Of a stretch of 64,000 nt of DNA, positions 19,122 through 28,016 are shown in pieces; positions within the stretch are counted from its first letter, which is position 1, and each line of letters starts with the position of its first letter. The stretch is from Quisquiliibacterium transsilvanicum. Its GTDB lineage: Bacteria; Pseudomonadota; Gammaproteobacteria; Burkholderiales; Burkholderiaceae_E. The stretch spans positions 558,001 to 622,000 of the forward strand of contig NZ_JACHGB010000002.1 of assembly GCF_014202215.1 (NCBI RefSeq), read 5' to 3'. The position numbers were made by a program, and so were the translations under genes. The notes under the pieces are model-generated. The model was given only the letters and a program-made list of their open reading frames with translations, had not been told where the DNA came from and searched no databases.

Positions 19122-19578
19122 CTCGCGCCCCCTGCGGCGCTCCATTCTGCTCGCGGGCGCATCCCTGATGGTGCCGTCCGCCTGGGCGCAGCAGTCCCCC
19201 GCCCAGATCGACGTCTGGAAGAGCCCGAGCTGCGGCTGCTGCAAGGACTGGATCGCGCACATGGAGGCCGCCGGCTTCCGCGTGGCCGTTCACGAGAGCG
19301 GTAACGCTGCGATGCGCGAACGCCTGGGAATTCCGCTGGAGCTCGGCTCCTGCCACACCGCCAGGGTGGCGGGCTATGCGCTGGAAGGACACGTTCCGGC
19401 CGCGGACGTGCGCAGGCTGCTGCGGGACCGTCCGCAAGCGGTCGGGCTCGCGGTGCCGGGCATGCCGATCGGCTCGCCGGGAATGGACGGCCCCGAATAC
19501 GGCGGGCGCCGCGATCCCTACGACGTGCTGCTGGTCGCGAAGGGCGGTGGCACCCGTGTCTTCGCGTCACATCGCTGA
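19108..19578 (+). CDS. DUF411 metal-binding periplasmic protein
   Basis: A 156-residue DUF411 protein. The signal peptide ends around WAQQ, and the family hallmark KSPSCGCCKDW gives a C-x-C-C metal site in a thioredoxin-like fold. The second family block, GSCHTARVAGYALEGHVPA, supplies further Cys and His. DUF411 proteins accompany copper and silver resistance genes. The start lies inside the end of the cupredoxin gene, preceded by AAGGAAGG, a strong ribosome binding site located in the upstream coding sequence. The CusF-like gene follows 18 bases downstream, so both belong to the same operon. Confidence 0.9.
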   Translation: MNDADSRPLRRSILLAGASLMVPSAWAQQSPAQIDVWKSPSCGCCKDWIAHMEAAGFRVAVHESGNAAMRERLGIPLELGSCHTARVAGYALEGHVPAADVRRLLRDRPQAVGLAVPGMPIGSPGMDGPEYGGRRDPYDVLLVAKGGGTRVFASHR

Positions 19579-19596
19579 ACCAGGAGGAACTCCACG

Positions 19597-19950
19597 ATGA
19601 AACGATCGATCCCGCTGATTGCCGTATCCCTGCTGCTGATCTCGATGCCCGCGGCGGCTCAGGAGCGGCAGCAGGGCCACGATGCGCATCACGCAGCGCC
19701 GGCGACACCGGCTGCCACGCAGGCCGCCGACATGACCGAGGGCGAGGTTCGCCGGGTGGACAGCGCCGCCGGCAAGCTCACGCTCAGGCATGGCGAGATC
19801 CGCAACCTCGACATGCCGCCGATGACCATGGTGTTCGCGGTCCGCGATCCGGCGGTGCTCGAGGCGCTCAAGCCCGGCGACAAGGTCCGCTTCCGGGTCG
19901 TGGAAGAGGGCGGGGCTTACGTGGTGACCGAGATCCAGCCCGCTCCCTGA
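19597..19950 (+). CDS. CusF-like copper-binding chaperone
   Basis: A 117-residue periplasmic protein with signal peptide MKRSIPLIAVSLLLISMPAA and a five-stranded OB-fold of the CusF/CusX type. The Cu(I)/Ag(I) site is visible as His in LRHGEIRNL and the two Met of MPPMTM, in the arrangement H...M-x-M used by CusF; the conserved Trp of E. coli CusF is not seen. A His-rich stretch (HDAHHAA) follows the signal. It would pass copper to an efflux system or to the neighbouring oxidase. AGGAGG at 19582-19587 is the ribosome binding site. Last gene of the copper run. Confidence 0.9.
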   Translation: MKRSIPLIAVSLLLISMPAAAQERQQGHDAHHAAPATPAATQAADMTEGEVRRVDSAAGKLTLRHGEIRNLDMPPMTMVFAVRDPAVLEALKPGDKVRFRVVEEGGAYVVTEIQPAP

Positions 19951-20008
19951 CCGGCCTGCAGCGGAGGTGGGCTCCTGCCCTCGGGTGCAGCGTCGCGTGA
20001 AGCCGCGC

Positions 20009-20608
20009 TCACTCCCACATCATCCAGGCAGGCGAGCGCTTGTGCAGTTGCTCGCGCTGCTCGGGGGTGAGCAGTTTCTCGATCCGCTCCGCCCCGTCGA
20101 GCGCCTGCTCGACGCGCTGCTTGCGCAATTCGTGCATCCGGTCGAGAGCGGCGGCGATCGCCGCGCGGTCGCGCGTTCCGCCCGAGAACGCGTCGCGCAT
20201 CCGTGACATCTCGTCCCGCATCCGGCCCATCAGCTCCCGATGCCTGCGGCGGTTCTCGTCCTGGATCTTCGCGATCTCGGTGCGCTGGCTTTCGTTGAGA
20301 TCCAGCGCGCCCAGCCCGCGGCCTGCGCCGGAACCTGCGACATCGCCGCCCATAATTCCCGGGCCCATGCCCATGCCCGGGCCGGAGCCACCCATCATCC
20401 CGGGGCCCATCCCGGAGCCGGGCCCGGAGCCCCCCATCATCCCGGGGCCCATTCCCTGGCCGGGCCCGTGGCCACCCATCATCCCGTGGCCAGGGCCGCA
20501 GCCATCCATCATTCCAGGCCCCATCGGGCCCGCGCCGGTGTGGGCGCAGCCGATGCCCGCGCCGAGCGCAAGCGCAGCGATGCAGGTTCGCGTCAGCATG
20601 ATCTTCAT
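20009..20608 (-). CDS. Spy/CpxP-like periplasmic protein with Gly-Met-rich repeats
   Basis: A 199-residue exported protein with signal-like MLTRTCIAALALGAG. A low-complexity section at about residues 25-90 is made of repeated MGPGMMGG/SGPG units, and a helical Spy/CpxP-type domain follows with two LTxxQ-like motifs (LNESQ and LTPEQ). Spy proteins are periplasmic ATP-independent chaperones induced by envelope stress. The Met-rich repeats could bind Cu(I), which fits the adjacent copper cluster that converges on it 59 bases away. The ATG at 20608 is preferred over 20617 because GAGG lies nine bases before it, whereas the other ATG abuts that motif. Confidence 0.85.
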   Translation of the reverse strand: MKIMLTRTCIAALALGAGIGCAHTGAGPMGPGMMDGCGPGHGMMGGHGPGQGMGPGMMGGSGPGSGMGPGMMGGSGPGMGMGPGIMGGDVAGSGAGRGLGALDLNESQRTEIAKIQDENRRRHRELMGRMRDEMSRMRDAFSGGTRDRAAIAAALDRMHELRKQRVEQALDGAERIEKLLTPEQREQLHKRSPAWMMWE

Positions 20609-20858
20609 GGCGACCATCCTCGATGGCGATCGAGCCTCGATCCGGGGATCCGACGACGTCGACCGCGAAGGCTGCCGAGGGTCCGTTGTCCTTCGCTCCG
20701 GGGCAGCCTTCGCCGGGGCAGGACGGTTCAATCTTGCGCAGGGGCGGGAAGCAGGCCGCGCCCGCCCGGAGCGCACGGGGCGGAACCGCGCCGGGCGCTC
20801 CGCCAGCTTGCAGTCTAGTCCCCGCGGGCGCGAAGTCCAGGAGGGATCCGCGTGGGCT

Positions 20859-22085
20859 TCACGCCCGCCGCGGGCGCACCTTTGCCGCGACGCGTTTGGC
20901 CTTGGCGCGCGCGGCTTCCACATCCTGGTCGAAGGCCAGCGCCACGCCCATGCGGCGCTTCGGGAAGCTCTCGGGCTTGCCGAACAGGCGCAGCTCGGTG
21001 CCCGGTTCGGCGAGGGCTTCGGCCACGCCGTCGAAGACGATGCCCTGCGCGTCGATGCCGCCGTAGACCACCGCGCTCGCGCCGGGGCTGCGCAGCGCGG
21101 TGCTGACCGGCAGGCCCAGGATGGCCCGCGCGTGCAGCTCGAACTCGCTCTGCCACTGCGTGACCATCGTCACCAGGCCGGTGTCGTGCGGGCGCGGACT
21201 CACTTCGCTGAACCAGACCTCGTCGCCGCGCACGAAGAGCTCGACGCCGAACACGCCCTGGCCGCCGAGGTCGTCGGTGATCCGGCGCGCGATCTCCTGT
21301 GCGCGGCCCAGCGCGGCGGCAGGCATCGCGTGCGGCTGCCAGCTCTCGACGTAGTCGCCGCCTACCTGGATGTGGCCGATCGGTGCGCAGAACTGCGTGC
21401 GCACCTCGCCGCCGTCCAGGGCGCGCACCGTAAGCAGGGTGATCTCGTAGTCGAAGTCGATGAAGCCCTCGACGATGACCCGGCCGTGGCTGACCCTGCC
21501 CCCGGCCATTGCGTAGTCCCAGGCCCGCGCCACGTCGTGCGGGCCGTCGACCTTGCTCTGGCCCTTGCCGGAGCTGCTCATCACCGGTTTGACGATGCAG
21601 GGATAGCCGATTCCGCCGTCGATCGCGGCCTGCAGCTCTTCGAGGGAGTCGCAGAAGCGGTAGGGGCTGGTCGGCAGACCCAGCGTCTCCGCGGCCAGTC
21701 GGCGGATGCCCTCGCGGTCCATGGTCAGCCGGGCCGCGCGGGCGGTGGGAACCACCCGCACCTTGCCCTCGGCTTCGAGCTCCTGCAGCACCGGCGTGGC
21801 GATCGCCTCGATCTCCGGGACCACCAGCGTCGGCTTCTCGGTTTCGATCAGCGCGCGCAGTGCCGCGGGGTCGCTCATCGCGATGGTGCGCGCATGGTGG
21901 GCCACCTGCTGTCCCGGCGCGCCGTCGTAGCGGTCGACGGCGATGGTCTCGACGCCCAGCCGCTGCAGCGCGATCAAGACTTCCTTGCCCAGTTCGCCGC
22001 TGCCCAGCAGCATCACCCGGGTGGCCTGGGGGGTGTTGGGCGTGCCGATGGAAGGAATGCCGAACGGTTCGATCGGGTTGGACAT
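20859..22085 (-). CDS. purT: Formate-dependent phosphoribosylglycinamide formyltransferase (PurT)
   Basis: A 408-residue ATP-grasp enzyme matching PurT in full length. The N-terminal PreATP-grasp domain has [12 protein letters not shown], the ATP-grasp core has [14 protein letters not shown], and the catalytic/metal region has [20 protein letters not shown]. It makes formyl-GAR from GAR, formate and ATP in de novo purine synthesis, the folate-independent alternative to PurN. It lies 124 bases downstream of recD on the same strand, probably as a separate transcription unit. The ATG at 22085 gives the usual N-terminus. The basic C-terminus (KVRPRRA) is normal. Confidence 0.95.
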   Translation of the reverse strand: MSNPIEPFGIPSIGTPNTPQATRVMLLGSGELGKEVLIALQRLGVETIAVDRYDGAPGQQVAHHARTIAMSDPAALRALIETEKPTLVVPEIEAIATPVLQELEAEGKVRVVPTARAARLTMDREGIRRLAAETLGLPTSPYRFCDSLEELQAAIDGGIGYPCIVKPVMSSSGKGQSKVDGPHDVARAWDYAMAGGRVSHGRVIVEGFIDFDYEITLLTVRALDGGEVRTQFCAPIGHIQVGGDYVESWQPHAMPAAALGRAQEIARRITDDLGGQGVFGVELFVRGDEVWFSEVSPRPHDTGLVTMVTQWQSEFELHARAILGLPVSTALRSPGASAVVYGGIDAQGIVFDGVAEALAEPGTELRLFGKPESFPKRRMGVALAFDQDVEAARAKAKRVAAKVRPRRA

Positions 22086-22209
22086 GGCGGTGGGCGGGCT
22101 GGGGCGGTGGAGGGGCGCCGGGGGGCGGGCAGTCGCCGGATTATCGGCGATGCAGGGCGGTCGTGGCGAGGGCGCCCGCCAGCGGTCACGGCGCGCCGCG
22201 CGGCGGCGT

Positions 22210-24249
22210 TCATGCCACCAGCCCGCTCTCCCTTCGCGTCGCCTGCCGCACGCCCTGTTCCAGCAGGCCCGGCCGCTCCGCCACCAGGCTGAAGGCGCTG
22301 CGGGCGCGGGTGATGCCGGTGTAGACCAGCTCGCGGCTGAGCACGTTGCCGCTGTGCGCCGCCAGCACCAGCACCGTGTGTTCGAACTCCGAGCCCTGGC
22401 TCTTGTGCACCGTCATCGCGAAGGCCGTCTCCACGTGCGCCAGCCGGCTCACCGCCACCGAGCGCAGCCGGTCGCCGTCGAGGAAGTACACCCGCAGACG
22501 CCCGCCCGCGTCGCCGGCGGGCAGCGCGATGCCGATGTCGCCGTTGAATACCCCGAGCGCAGGATCGTTGCGGGTGACCATCACCGGGCGCCCGGGGTAC
22601 CAGGCGCCGCGCGGCGCCAGCAGCCTGCCGCTGCCGTCGCTGCGCGCAGTCTGCTCCAGCGCGCGCTCGATCGCCCGGTTCAGGCCCTGCACGCCCCAGT
22701 CGCCATCGCGCACCGCGCACAGGATGCGCAAGCGGTCGAAGGCCTTGAGCACCCCGGTTGCCCATCCGGCATGGCCGTCCGCATCGTCGCGCCCCGGGCC
22801 CCGGGCGAGCAGTTCCAGGTAATCGCGGTAGCCGGCGCTGGTGCCCGGGCGCCCATCGACGGCAAGCTCGATCACGGTCGCCAGCCGGCCGTCCTGCGCC
22901 CCGAACAGCGCACCGGTCCGGTCCGTGGCGATCAGGCGGCCGGGTTCGGCGGGGTCGGTGCCGTCGTTGACCGCGCGTGCCAGCGCGCCGATCGGGCCGC
23001 CAAACCGCCGGCTCTCGCGCAGCATCACGGTCTGCTGGGCCAGCGCTGGCGCCGGCTCCTGCTCCGACAGGTATCGCTCCGGCAGGCGCATGCCGGTGGT
23101 CTCGAGCAGGTAGCGCACGGTCTCGCTGCCGTAGCGGCCTGCCGCCGCGTCGCGACACAGGTCTCCCAGCACCGCGCCGGCCTCCACCGAGGCCAGCTGG
23201 TCCTTGTCGCCGAGCAGGATCAGCCGGGCGTCGGCCGGCAGCGCCTCGAGCAGGGCGGCCATCATTTCCAGGTGGACCATCGAGGCTTCGTCGACGATCA
23301 CCACGTCCACGTCCAGCGCCTTGCCCGCGTGATACTGGAAGCGGCGCGTGTCGGGGCGGGCGCCCAGCAGCGCGTGCAGGGTGCGAGCCGCGCCGATGCG
23401 CCGCGTGAGCAGCTGGAGGTCGAGCGCCGGGCCCAGGCCCTGCTGCAGCTCCTGCAGCGAGCTGTCGATCGACTGCGTCAGGCGCGCGGCCGCCTTGCCC
23501 GTTGGCGCGGCCAGCGCGATGCGCAGCCGGTCCGGGGCCTCGCTCATCGCGAACAGCAGCGCCAGCAGCCGGGCGGCGGTGTAGGTCTTGCCGGTGCCGG
23601 GGCCGCCGGTGATGATCGACAGCCGTCCGCGCAGCGCTACGGCGCAGGCGAGCTTCTGCCAGTCCAGCGTCAGGGTGTCGGTGGGAGCGGGGAAAAGCCG
23701 ATCCAGCCAGCCCCGCGCACGCGCTTCGTCGACCTGCGCAGGGCTGGCGCTGCGCTCGACGACCGCCATGCTTACCGTCCGTTCCTGGCGCCAGTAGCGG
23801 CGCAGGTAGAGGCGCGGCGCCGCGTCCTCCCCGTCCACGACCAGCGGCTGACCGAGGTCCGCGCCGGCGCCGACCCGCCACACCGTGGGGCTGCGCTGCA
23901 GCTCGGCCAGCCAGGCTGCGGGCGTCGCGGGAAGACTGCGCCACAGCGCATCGACTGCCGCGTGCGTCTCGGCCGGCCAGGCGAGCACCGATTGCGGGTC
24001 GGCCGGCAGCGGCGCGAGCGGCAGGCAGCTGTGGCCCCGTCCCTCGACCTGGGCCAGCAGTGCCGCCGAGACCAGCAGCGCCGGCGACGCCTCGGGGTCG
24101 AGGGTGGCGATGAAGACGGCGAAGGCGCTGTCCAGGTGGCGCAGCAGGCCCGCATCGCTCCAGGCGCGCAGCCGCTCGAGCAGCTCTCCGGTGCCGGGGC
24201 AGATCGCCGCGGGGGCGCCCGGACGGACTGGATTGGCGGCTAGGTTCAT
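22210..24249 (-). CDS. recD: Exodeoxyribonuclease V subunit alpha, RecD helicase
   Basis: A 679-residue superfamily 1B helicase. Walker A is GGPGTGKT at 215-222, Walker B appears in VVIVDEASM, and the helicase motif VHKSQGSEF lies near the C-terminus. RecD is the 5'-to-3' motor of RecBCD, which processes double-strand ends and directs Chi-dependent loading of RecA. The N-terminal 150 residues are the RecB-interacting region. Its start overlaps the recB stop by four bases (ATGA), so the order recC-recB-recD is translationally coupled. The length is slightly above that of E. coli RecD (608). Confidence 0.95.
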   Translation of the reverse strand: MNLAANPVRPGAPAAICPGTGELLERLRAWSDAGLLRHLDSAFAVFIATLDPEASPALLVSAALLAQVEGRGHSCLPLAPLPADPQSVLAWPAETHAAVDALWRSLPATPAAWLAELQRSPTVWRVGAGADLGQPLVVDGEDAAPRLYLRRYWRQERTVSMAVVERSASPAQVDEARARGWLDRLFPAPTDTLTLDWQKLACAVALRGRLSIITGGPGTGKTYTAARLLALLFAMSEAPDRLRIALAAPTGKAAARLTQSIDSSLQELQQGLGPALDLQLLTRRIGAARTLHALLGARPDTRRFQYHAGKALDVDVVIVDEASMVHLEMMAALLEALPADARLILLGDKDQLASVEAGAVLGDLCRDAAAGRYGSETVRYLLETTGMRLPERYLSEQEPAPALAQQTVMLRESRRFGGPIGALARAVNDGTDPAEPGRLIATDRTGALFGAQDGRLATVIELAVDGRPGTSAGYRDYLELLARGPGRDDADGHAGWATGVLKAFDRLRILCAVRDGDWGVQGLNRAIERALEQTARSDGSGRLLAPRGAWYPGRPVMVTRNDPALGVFNGDIGIALPAGDAGGRLRVYFLDGDRLRSVAVSRLAHVETAFAMTVHKSQGSEFEHTVLVLAAHSGNVLSRELVYTGITRARSAFSLVAERPGLLEQGVRQATRRESGLVA

Positions 24250-27200
24250 GCCTGCGCCTCCTCGGCAGCGAGCGCCCGGTCGAGGGTGTCGAGCAGTCCC
24301 AGCACGCGGGCGTCGGCGGCAATCGCGTACTCGCCGCGCTCCGGGCCGTCGATGCCGCGCAGGAACAGGTACAGCGCGCCGCCCAGCTGCCGCGCGGGAT
24401 CGTAGGACGGGCCCAGCCGCGCGCGCAGCAGCCGGTGCAGTGCCAGCAGGTAGATGGCGGCCTGCACGTCGTAGCGGTGATGCGCCATTGCGGCCTCCAG
24501 CGCGGCTCGGTCGTAGTCGGCGCCGTGCTCGCCGAGCCGGTTCGACTTGTAGTCGAGCACCCAGTAGCGTCCCTGGTGCTCGAAGACCAGGTCGGCGAAG
24601 CCCATCAGCATCCCGTGCAGCACCCGCTGCGGCAGCTCGGGGCGCGCCCGTCCGCCGAGCAGTGCCTGCCGGCAGCCCGCGTCCACTGCCGAGGCGCGCA
24701 GCTGCTCCGACGGCAGCCAGAACTCCAGCTCGGCCTGCTGCACCCGCAGCTCCTGCAGAGGGACGCCCAGGCTCGGTAGCGGCGTGGCCAGGATGGCCCT
24801 CATCCAGTCGACGAGCTCGTCGGCCCGCTGGCCGTGCCCCGCGCGCTCGCAGCGCCGGCGCAGGCCGGCGGCCAGCGCCTCGTCGCCGGCCAGCGCGAAG
24901 CCCTCGGCGGCCAGCCATTCGAGCAGGCCATGCAGGAAGTCCCCCGCCAGCGGGCCGCCGGGGAAACGATGCCAGGGCGGGAGGTTCGCGGCCGGCGAGG
25001 CGCCGGGCATCGGCAGGGCGTCGCTGCCGGCCTGCTCGTCCGCCGCGGGGCGCCGGCCCTGGGTGGGCGAGAGCGGCGGCGCGGGCAGGTCGCGCACCAG
25101 CGACGAGAAGCTGCCCAGCGACCAGCTCCGCTCGAAGCGGGCGTCGTAGGGCGGGCGGTCCTGCAGCGGCGGCGGCGCTTCGCGCGCCCGCAGCGCGGTG
25201 CGGGGCAGGTCCTGGCCGGCGGCTCGCAGCACGATCCGGCGGGGCGCGCCTGCGCGCGACTCCGCTCCGACGGAGGCTCCTTCGGCGGCTACGTCCGTGG
25301 CTCCGTCGGCGGCGCCTGCGGCAGTCACGGCGCCGTCCGGTCCGGCAGCCCGCACGGCAAGCGCCTCCAGCGGCGCCAGCCAGTCCGACGGCCCGCGGGC
25401 CTGGGGGCCGCCGAGCAGGTAGCCCGCGGCGCTCAGATGCGTCAGGCAATCGTTGCCGTTGCCGACCTTGATCGCGGCGAAGCCCATCCACAGCGCATGC
25501 CGCGCGCGGGTCAGCGCCACGTAGAAGAGCCGCAGGTCCTCGCGCAGCCGCTCCCGGTCGGCGCGCTGGAGCTCCGCGTCGCTGTACTGCAGCTTCACTT
25601 CGCGATGGCCCGAGTCGTCCGGCAGGTTCAGATGGCTGGTGTTCTTGCGCTCCACCCGACGGAAGCTGCATGGAAAGGGCAGGCACACCACTGGGTATTC
25701 GAGGCCCTTGCTCTTGTGCACCGTCACCACCTTCACGAGATCGGCGTCGCTCTCCAGTCGCAGCACCTGCTCGTCGGTCGTGCCTTCGCCTCCCTCGATC
25801 TGCATCCCCAGCCAGCGGATCGCGGCCTGCTCTCCTTCGAGCTGGCCGCTGGCGTTCTGCAGCAGCTCGGCGAGGTGAAGGAAGTTGGTCAGCCTGCGCT
25901 CGCCGTCCGGTTCCGCCAGCCAGCGCGCCGGCAGGTCCAGCAGATGCAGGGTCTGGCGCAGCATGGTCAGCACGCCCTGGTCGCGCCAGACGCCGTGCAG
26001 TTCGCGCACCTGCTCGCTGCGTGCGTCGAAGGCCTCGTCGTCGCCGGCCAGCCGGATCAGCTCCTCGATCGGCAGGCCCACGGTGCGCGTCGCCAGCGCG
26101 GCGCGCACCAGCCGGGCATCCAGCGGCGAGGCCACCGCGCGCAGCCAGTGCACCAGGTCGCGCGCCTCGTCGCTCGCGAACACCGAGTCCTTGTCCGACA
26201 GGTAGACCGAGGCGACGCCGCGCTGGCGCAGCTCGCGCCGCACCGCGGAGGCCTCGATGCCGGTGCGCACCAGCACCGCGATGTCGGCGGGCCGAAGCCG
26301 CTGGAAGCCGGCCTGCGGATGGTCGAAGCCGGCGGCCTCGTCGTTGAGCCAGCCGACGATGCGCTCGGCGCAGCGCGCGGCGAACAGCCGCCGGCTGTCC
26401 GTTGCGCTGAGCAACTGAAGGTCGTACTCGACCGTCAGCGCCGGCACCGGGCCCTGCGTCGAGCGCAAGCGCTCCTCGCGTCCCCTGGCCGACGCGGGCT
26501 CGAAGGGCAGGGGGTCGTCGTCAGTGCTGCGGAACATGAAGGCGCCGTCGCCGTCGCGCGCCTCGGCCTGCGTGAACCAGTCATTGACCGCGGCCACCAG
26601 CGGCCCGGTCGAACGGTAGTTGGTGCCGAGCGCGTAGTGCCGGCCGACAGTGGCTCGCCGCGCCTGCAGGTAGCTGAGGATGTCGGCGCCGCGAAAGCCG
26701 TAGATCGACTGCTTCGGGTCGCCGATCAGCAGCAGCGCGGAGTCCGGATCGTTGGCGCCGGCGCGGTACAGCGCGTCGAAAATCCGGTACTGCAGCGGCG
26801 AGGTGTCCTGGAATTCGTCGATCAGGGCAACCGGGTACTGGGCCAGGATGCGCTCGCGCAGGCGCTGCCTCTGCGGGCCGGCGAGCGCGTCGTCGAGCCG
26901 GTGCAGCATGTCGGCGAAGCCGAAGCGGCGGGCGCGGCGCTTGAGCTCGGCCATGCGGCGGGCCACGTGGCCGGCGGCGTGCAGCCGCAGCGCAACCCTG
27001 GGGTCGGGCAGCGCGTCACAGGCCTCGAGCAGCGCCTCCAGGGCCGCGAAGTCCTCCGGCAGGTGGATCGGTGGGGCATCGGCCTTGCGGGCCTCGAGCA
27101 TTCCGGCCGGGATCAGCCGGCGGCGCGCAGGCTCGGTGAGCTGGAGCGGCGCCGCCTTCGGATCGCGCGCCCAGACGGCCACCAACGCGAGCCAGTTCGG

Positions 27201-28016
27201 ATACCAGTTCGACTTGAGCAGGGACTTCTCCCAGCCGCAGGGCTTCTCGGCGAGCTGAGCGTCAATCCATTCTTTCATCCGCTGCGCGCGTTCGACCCAT
27301 CCTTCGCTCATCTGCTCGAGCGTCGCGTCGTGCCCGCCCTGCACGCGGTCGATGCAGCCGCCCAGGGTCTCGTTGTCGTCCGTGGCGGGCAGCGGCTTGC
27401 CGACCAGCGCCCGCATGTCCTTTGCCAGCGCCTGCACGTCGGGCCAGACGCCCAGCGCGACCCTCAGCTGCCAGGCGGACAACGGGTAGCACTGCTGGCG
27501 CCAGTAGTCCTGCGTCGCCTCGGCGAACAGCGCGTCCTCGTCCGCGTCCAGCTCCTCGTCGAAGGCGTTGCCGCTGTCGAAGGCATGCTCGCGCAGCATG
27601 CGCTGGCACCAGGCGTCGATGGTGAAGACCGCGGCGTCGTCCATCGCCTCGGCGGCCATCGACAGGCGCCAGGCCGCCTGGGTTCGATCGGCGGGGTCCG
27701 GATGGTCGGCCAGCAGACGGGACAGCAGCGTGTCGCCCGGCTGGGGCGTGGCGTCGCCCCGGAAGCATTGGCCCGCCTCGATCAGGCGGGCGCGAATCCG
27801 GTCCGACAGCTCCTTGGTGGCCGCCCGGGTGAAGGTCATCACCAGGATCTCGGCGGGCAGCAGCGCGCGCCCGAAGCGCGCCCCCTCAGGCCCGTGGCCG
27901 AGCACCAGGCGCAGGTAGAGCGCGGCAATGGTCCAGGTCTTGCCGGTGCCGGCGCTTGCCTCGATCAGGCGGCTGCCGTGCAGCGGGAAGGTGGCGGCAT
28001 CCAGGAGATGGCTCAT
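24246..28016 (-). CDS. recB: Exodeoxyribonuclease V subunit beta, RecB helicase-nuclease
   Basis: A 1256-residue UvrD-type helicase with a C-terminal nuclease. The N-terminus carries Walker A as SAGTGKT at 21-27, with FTRAATKEL (motif Ia) and LIDEFQDTSPLQ (Walker B, DEFQD) further on, then VHKSKGLEYPVV (motif V). The C-terminal RecB nuclease domain shows LDYKSNRL with Asp1155 and Lys1157 and the downstream YDVQAAIYLLALHR motif. With RecC and RecD it forms the double-strand break repair nuclease/helicase, which also degrades phage DNA. It overlaps recC and recD by four bases at both ends. The linker before the nuclease domain is unusually rich in Ala/Gly. Confidence 0.95.
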   Translation of the reverse strand: MSHLLDAATFPLHGSRLIEASAGTGKTWTIAALYLRLVLGHGPEGARFGRALLPAEILVMTFTRAATKELSDRIRARLIEAGQCFRGDATPQPGDTLLSRLLADHPDPADRTQAAWRLSMAAEAMDDAAVFTIDAWCQRMLREHAFDSGNAFDEELDADEDALFAEATQDYWRQQCYPLSAWQLRVALGVWPDVQALAKDMRALVGKPLPATDDNETLGGCIDRVQGGHDATLEQMSEGWVERAQRMKEWIDAQLAEKPCGWEKSLLKSNWYPNWLALVAVWARDPKAAPLQLTEPARRRLIPAGMLEARKADAPPIHLPEDFAALEALLEACDALPDPRVALRLHAAGHVARRMAELKRRARRFGFADMLHRLDDALAGPQRQRLRERILAQYPVALIDEFQDTSPLQYRIFDALYRAGANDPDSALLLIGDPKQSIYGFRGADILSYLQARRATVGRHYALGTNYRSTGPLVAAVNDWFTQAEARDGDGAFMFRSTDDDPLPFEPASARGREERLRSTQGPVPALTVEYDLQLLSATDSRRLFAARCAERIVGWLNDEAAGFDHPQAGFQRLRPADIAVLVRTGIEASAVRRELRQRGVASVYLSDKDSVFASDEARDLVHWLRAVASPLDARLVRAALATRTVGLPIEELIRLAGDDEAFDARSEQVRELHGVWRDQGVLTMLRQTLHLLDLPARWLAEPDGERRLTNFLHLAELLQNASGQLEGEQAAIRWLGMQIEGGEGTTDEQVLRLESDADLVKVVTVHKSKGLEYPVVCLPFPCSFRRVERKNTSHLNLPDDSGHREVKLQYSDAELQRADRERLREDLRLFYVALTRARHALWMGFAAIKVGNGNDCLTHLSAAGYLLGGPQARGPSDWLAPLEALAVRAAGPDGAVTAAGAADGATDVAAEGASVGAESRAGAPRRIVLRAAGQDLPRTALRAREAPPPLQDRPPYDARFERSWSLGSFSSLVRDLPAPPLSPTQGRRPAADEQAGSDALPMPGASPAANLPPWHRFPGGPLAGDFLHGLLEWLAAEGFALAGDEALAAGLRRRCERAGHGQRADELVDWMRAILATPLPSLGVPLQELRVQQAELEFWLPSEQLRASAVDAGCRQALLGGRARPELPQRVLHGMLMGFADLVFEHQGRYWVLDYKSNRLGEHGADYDRAALEAAMAHHRYDVQAAIYLLALHRLLRARLGPSYDPARQLGGALYLFLRGIDGPERGEYAIAADARVLGLLDTLDRALAAEEAQA

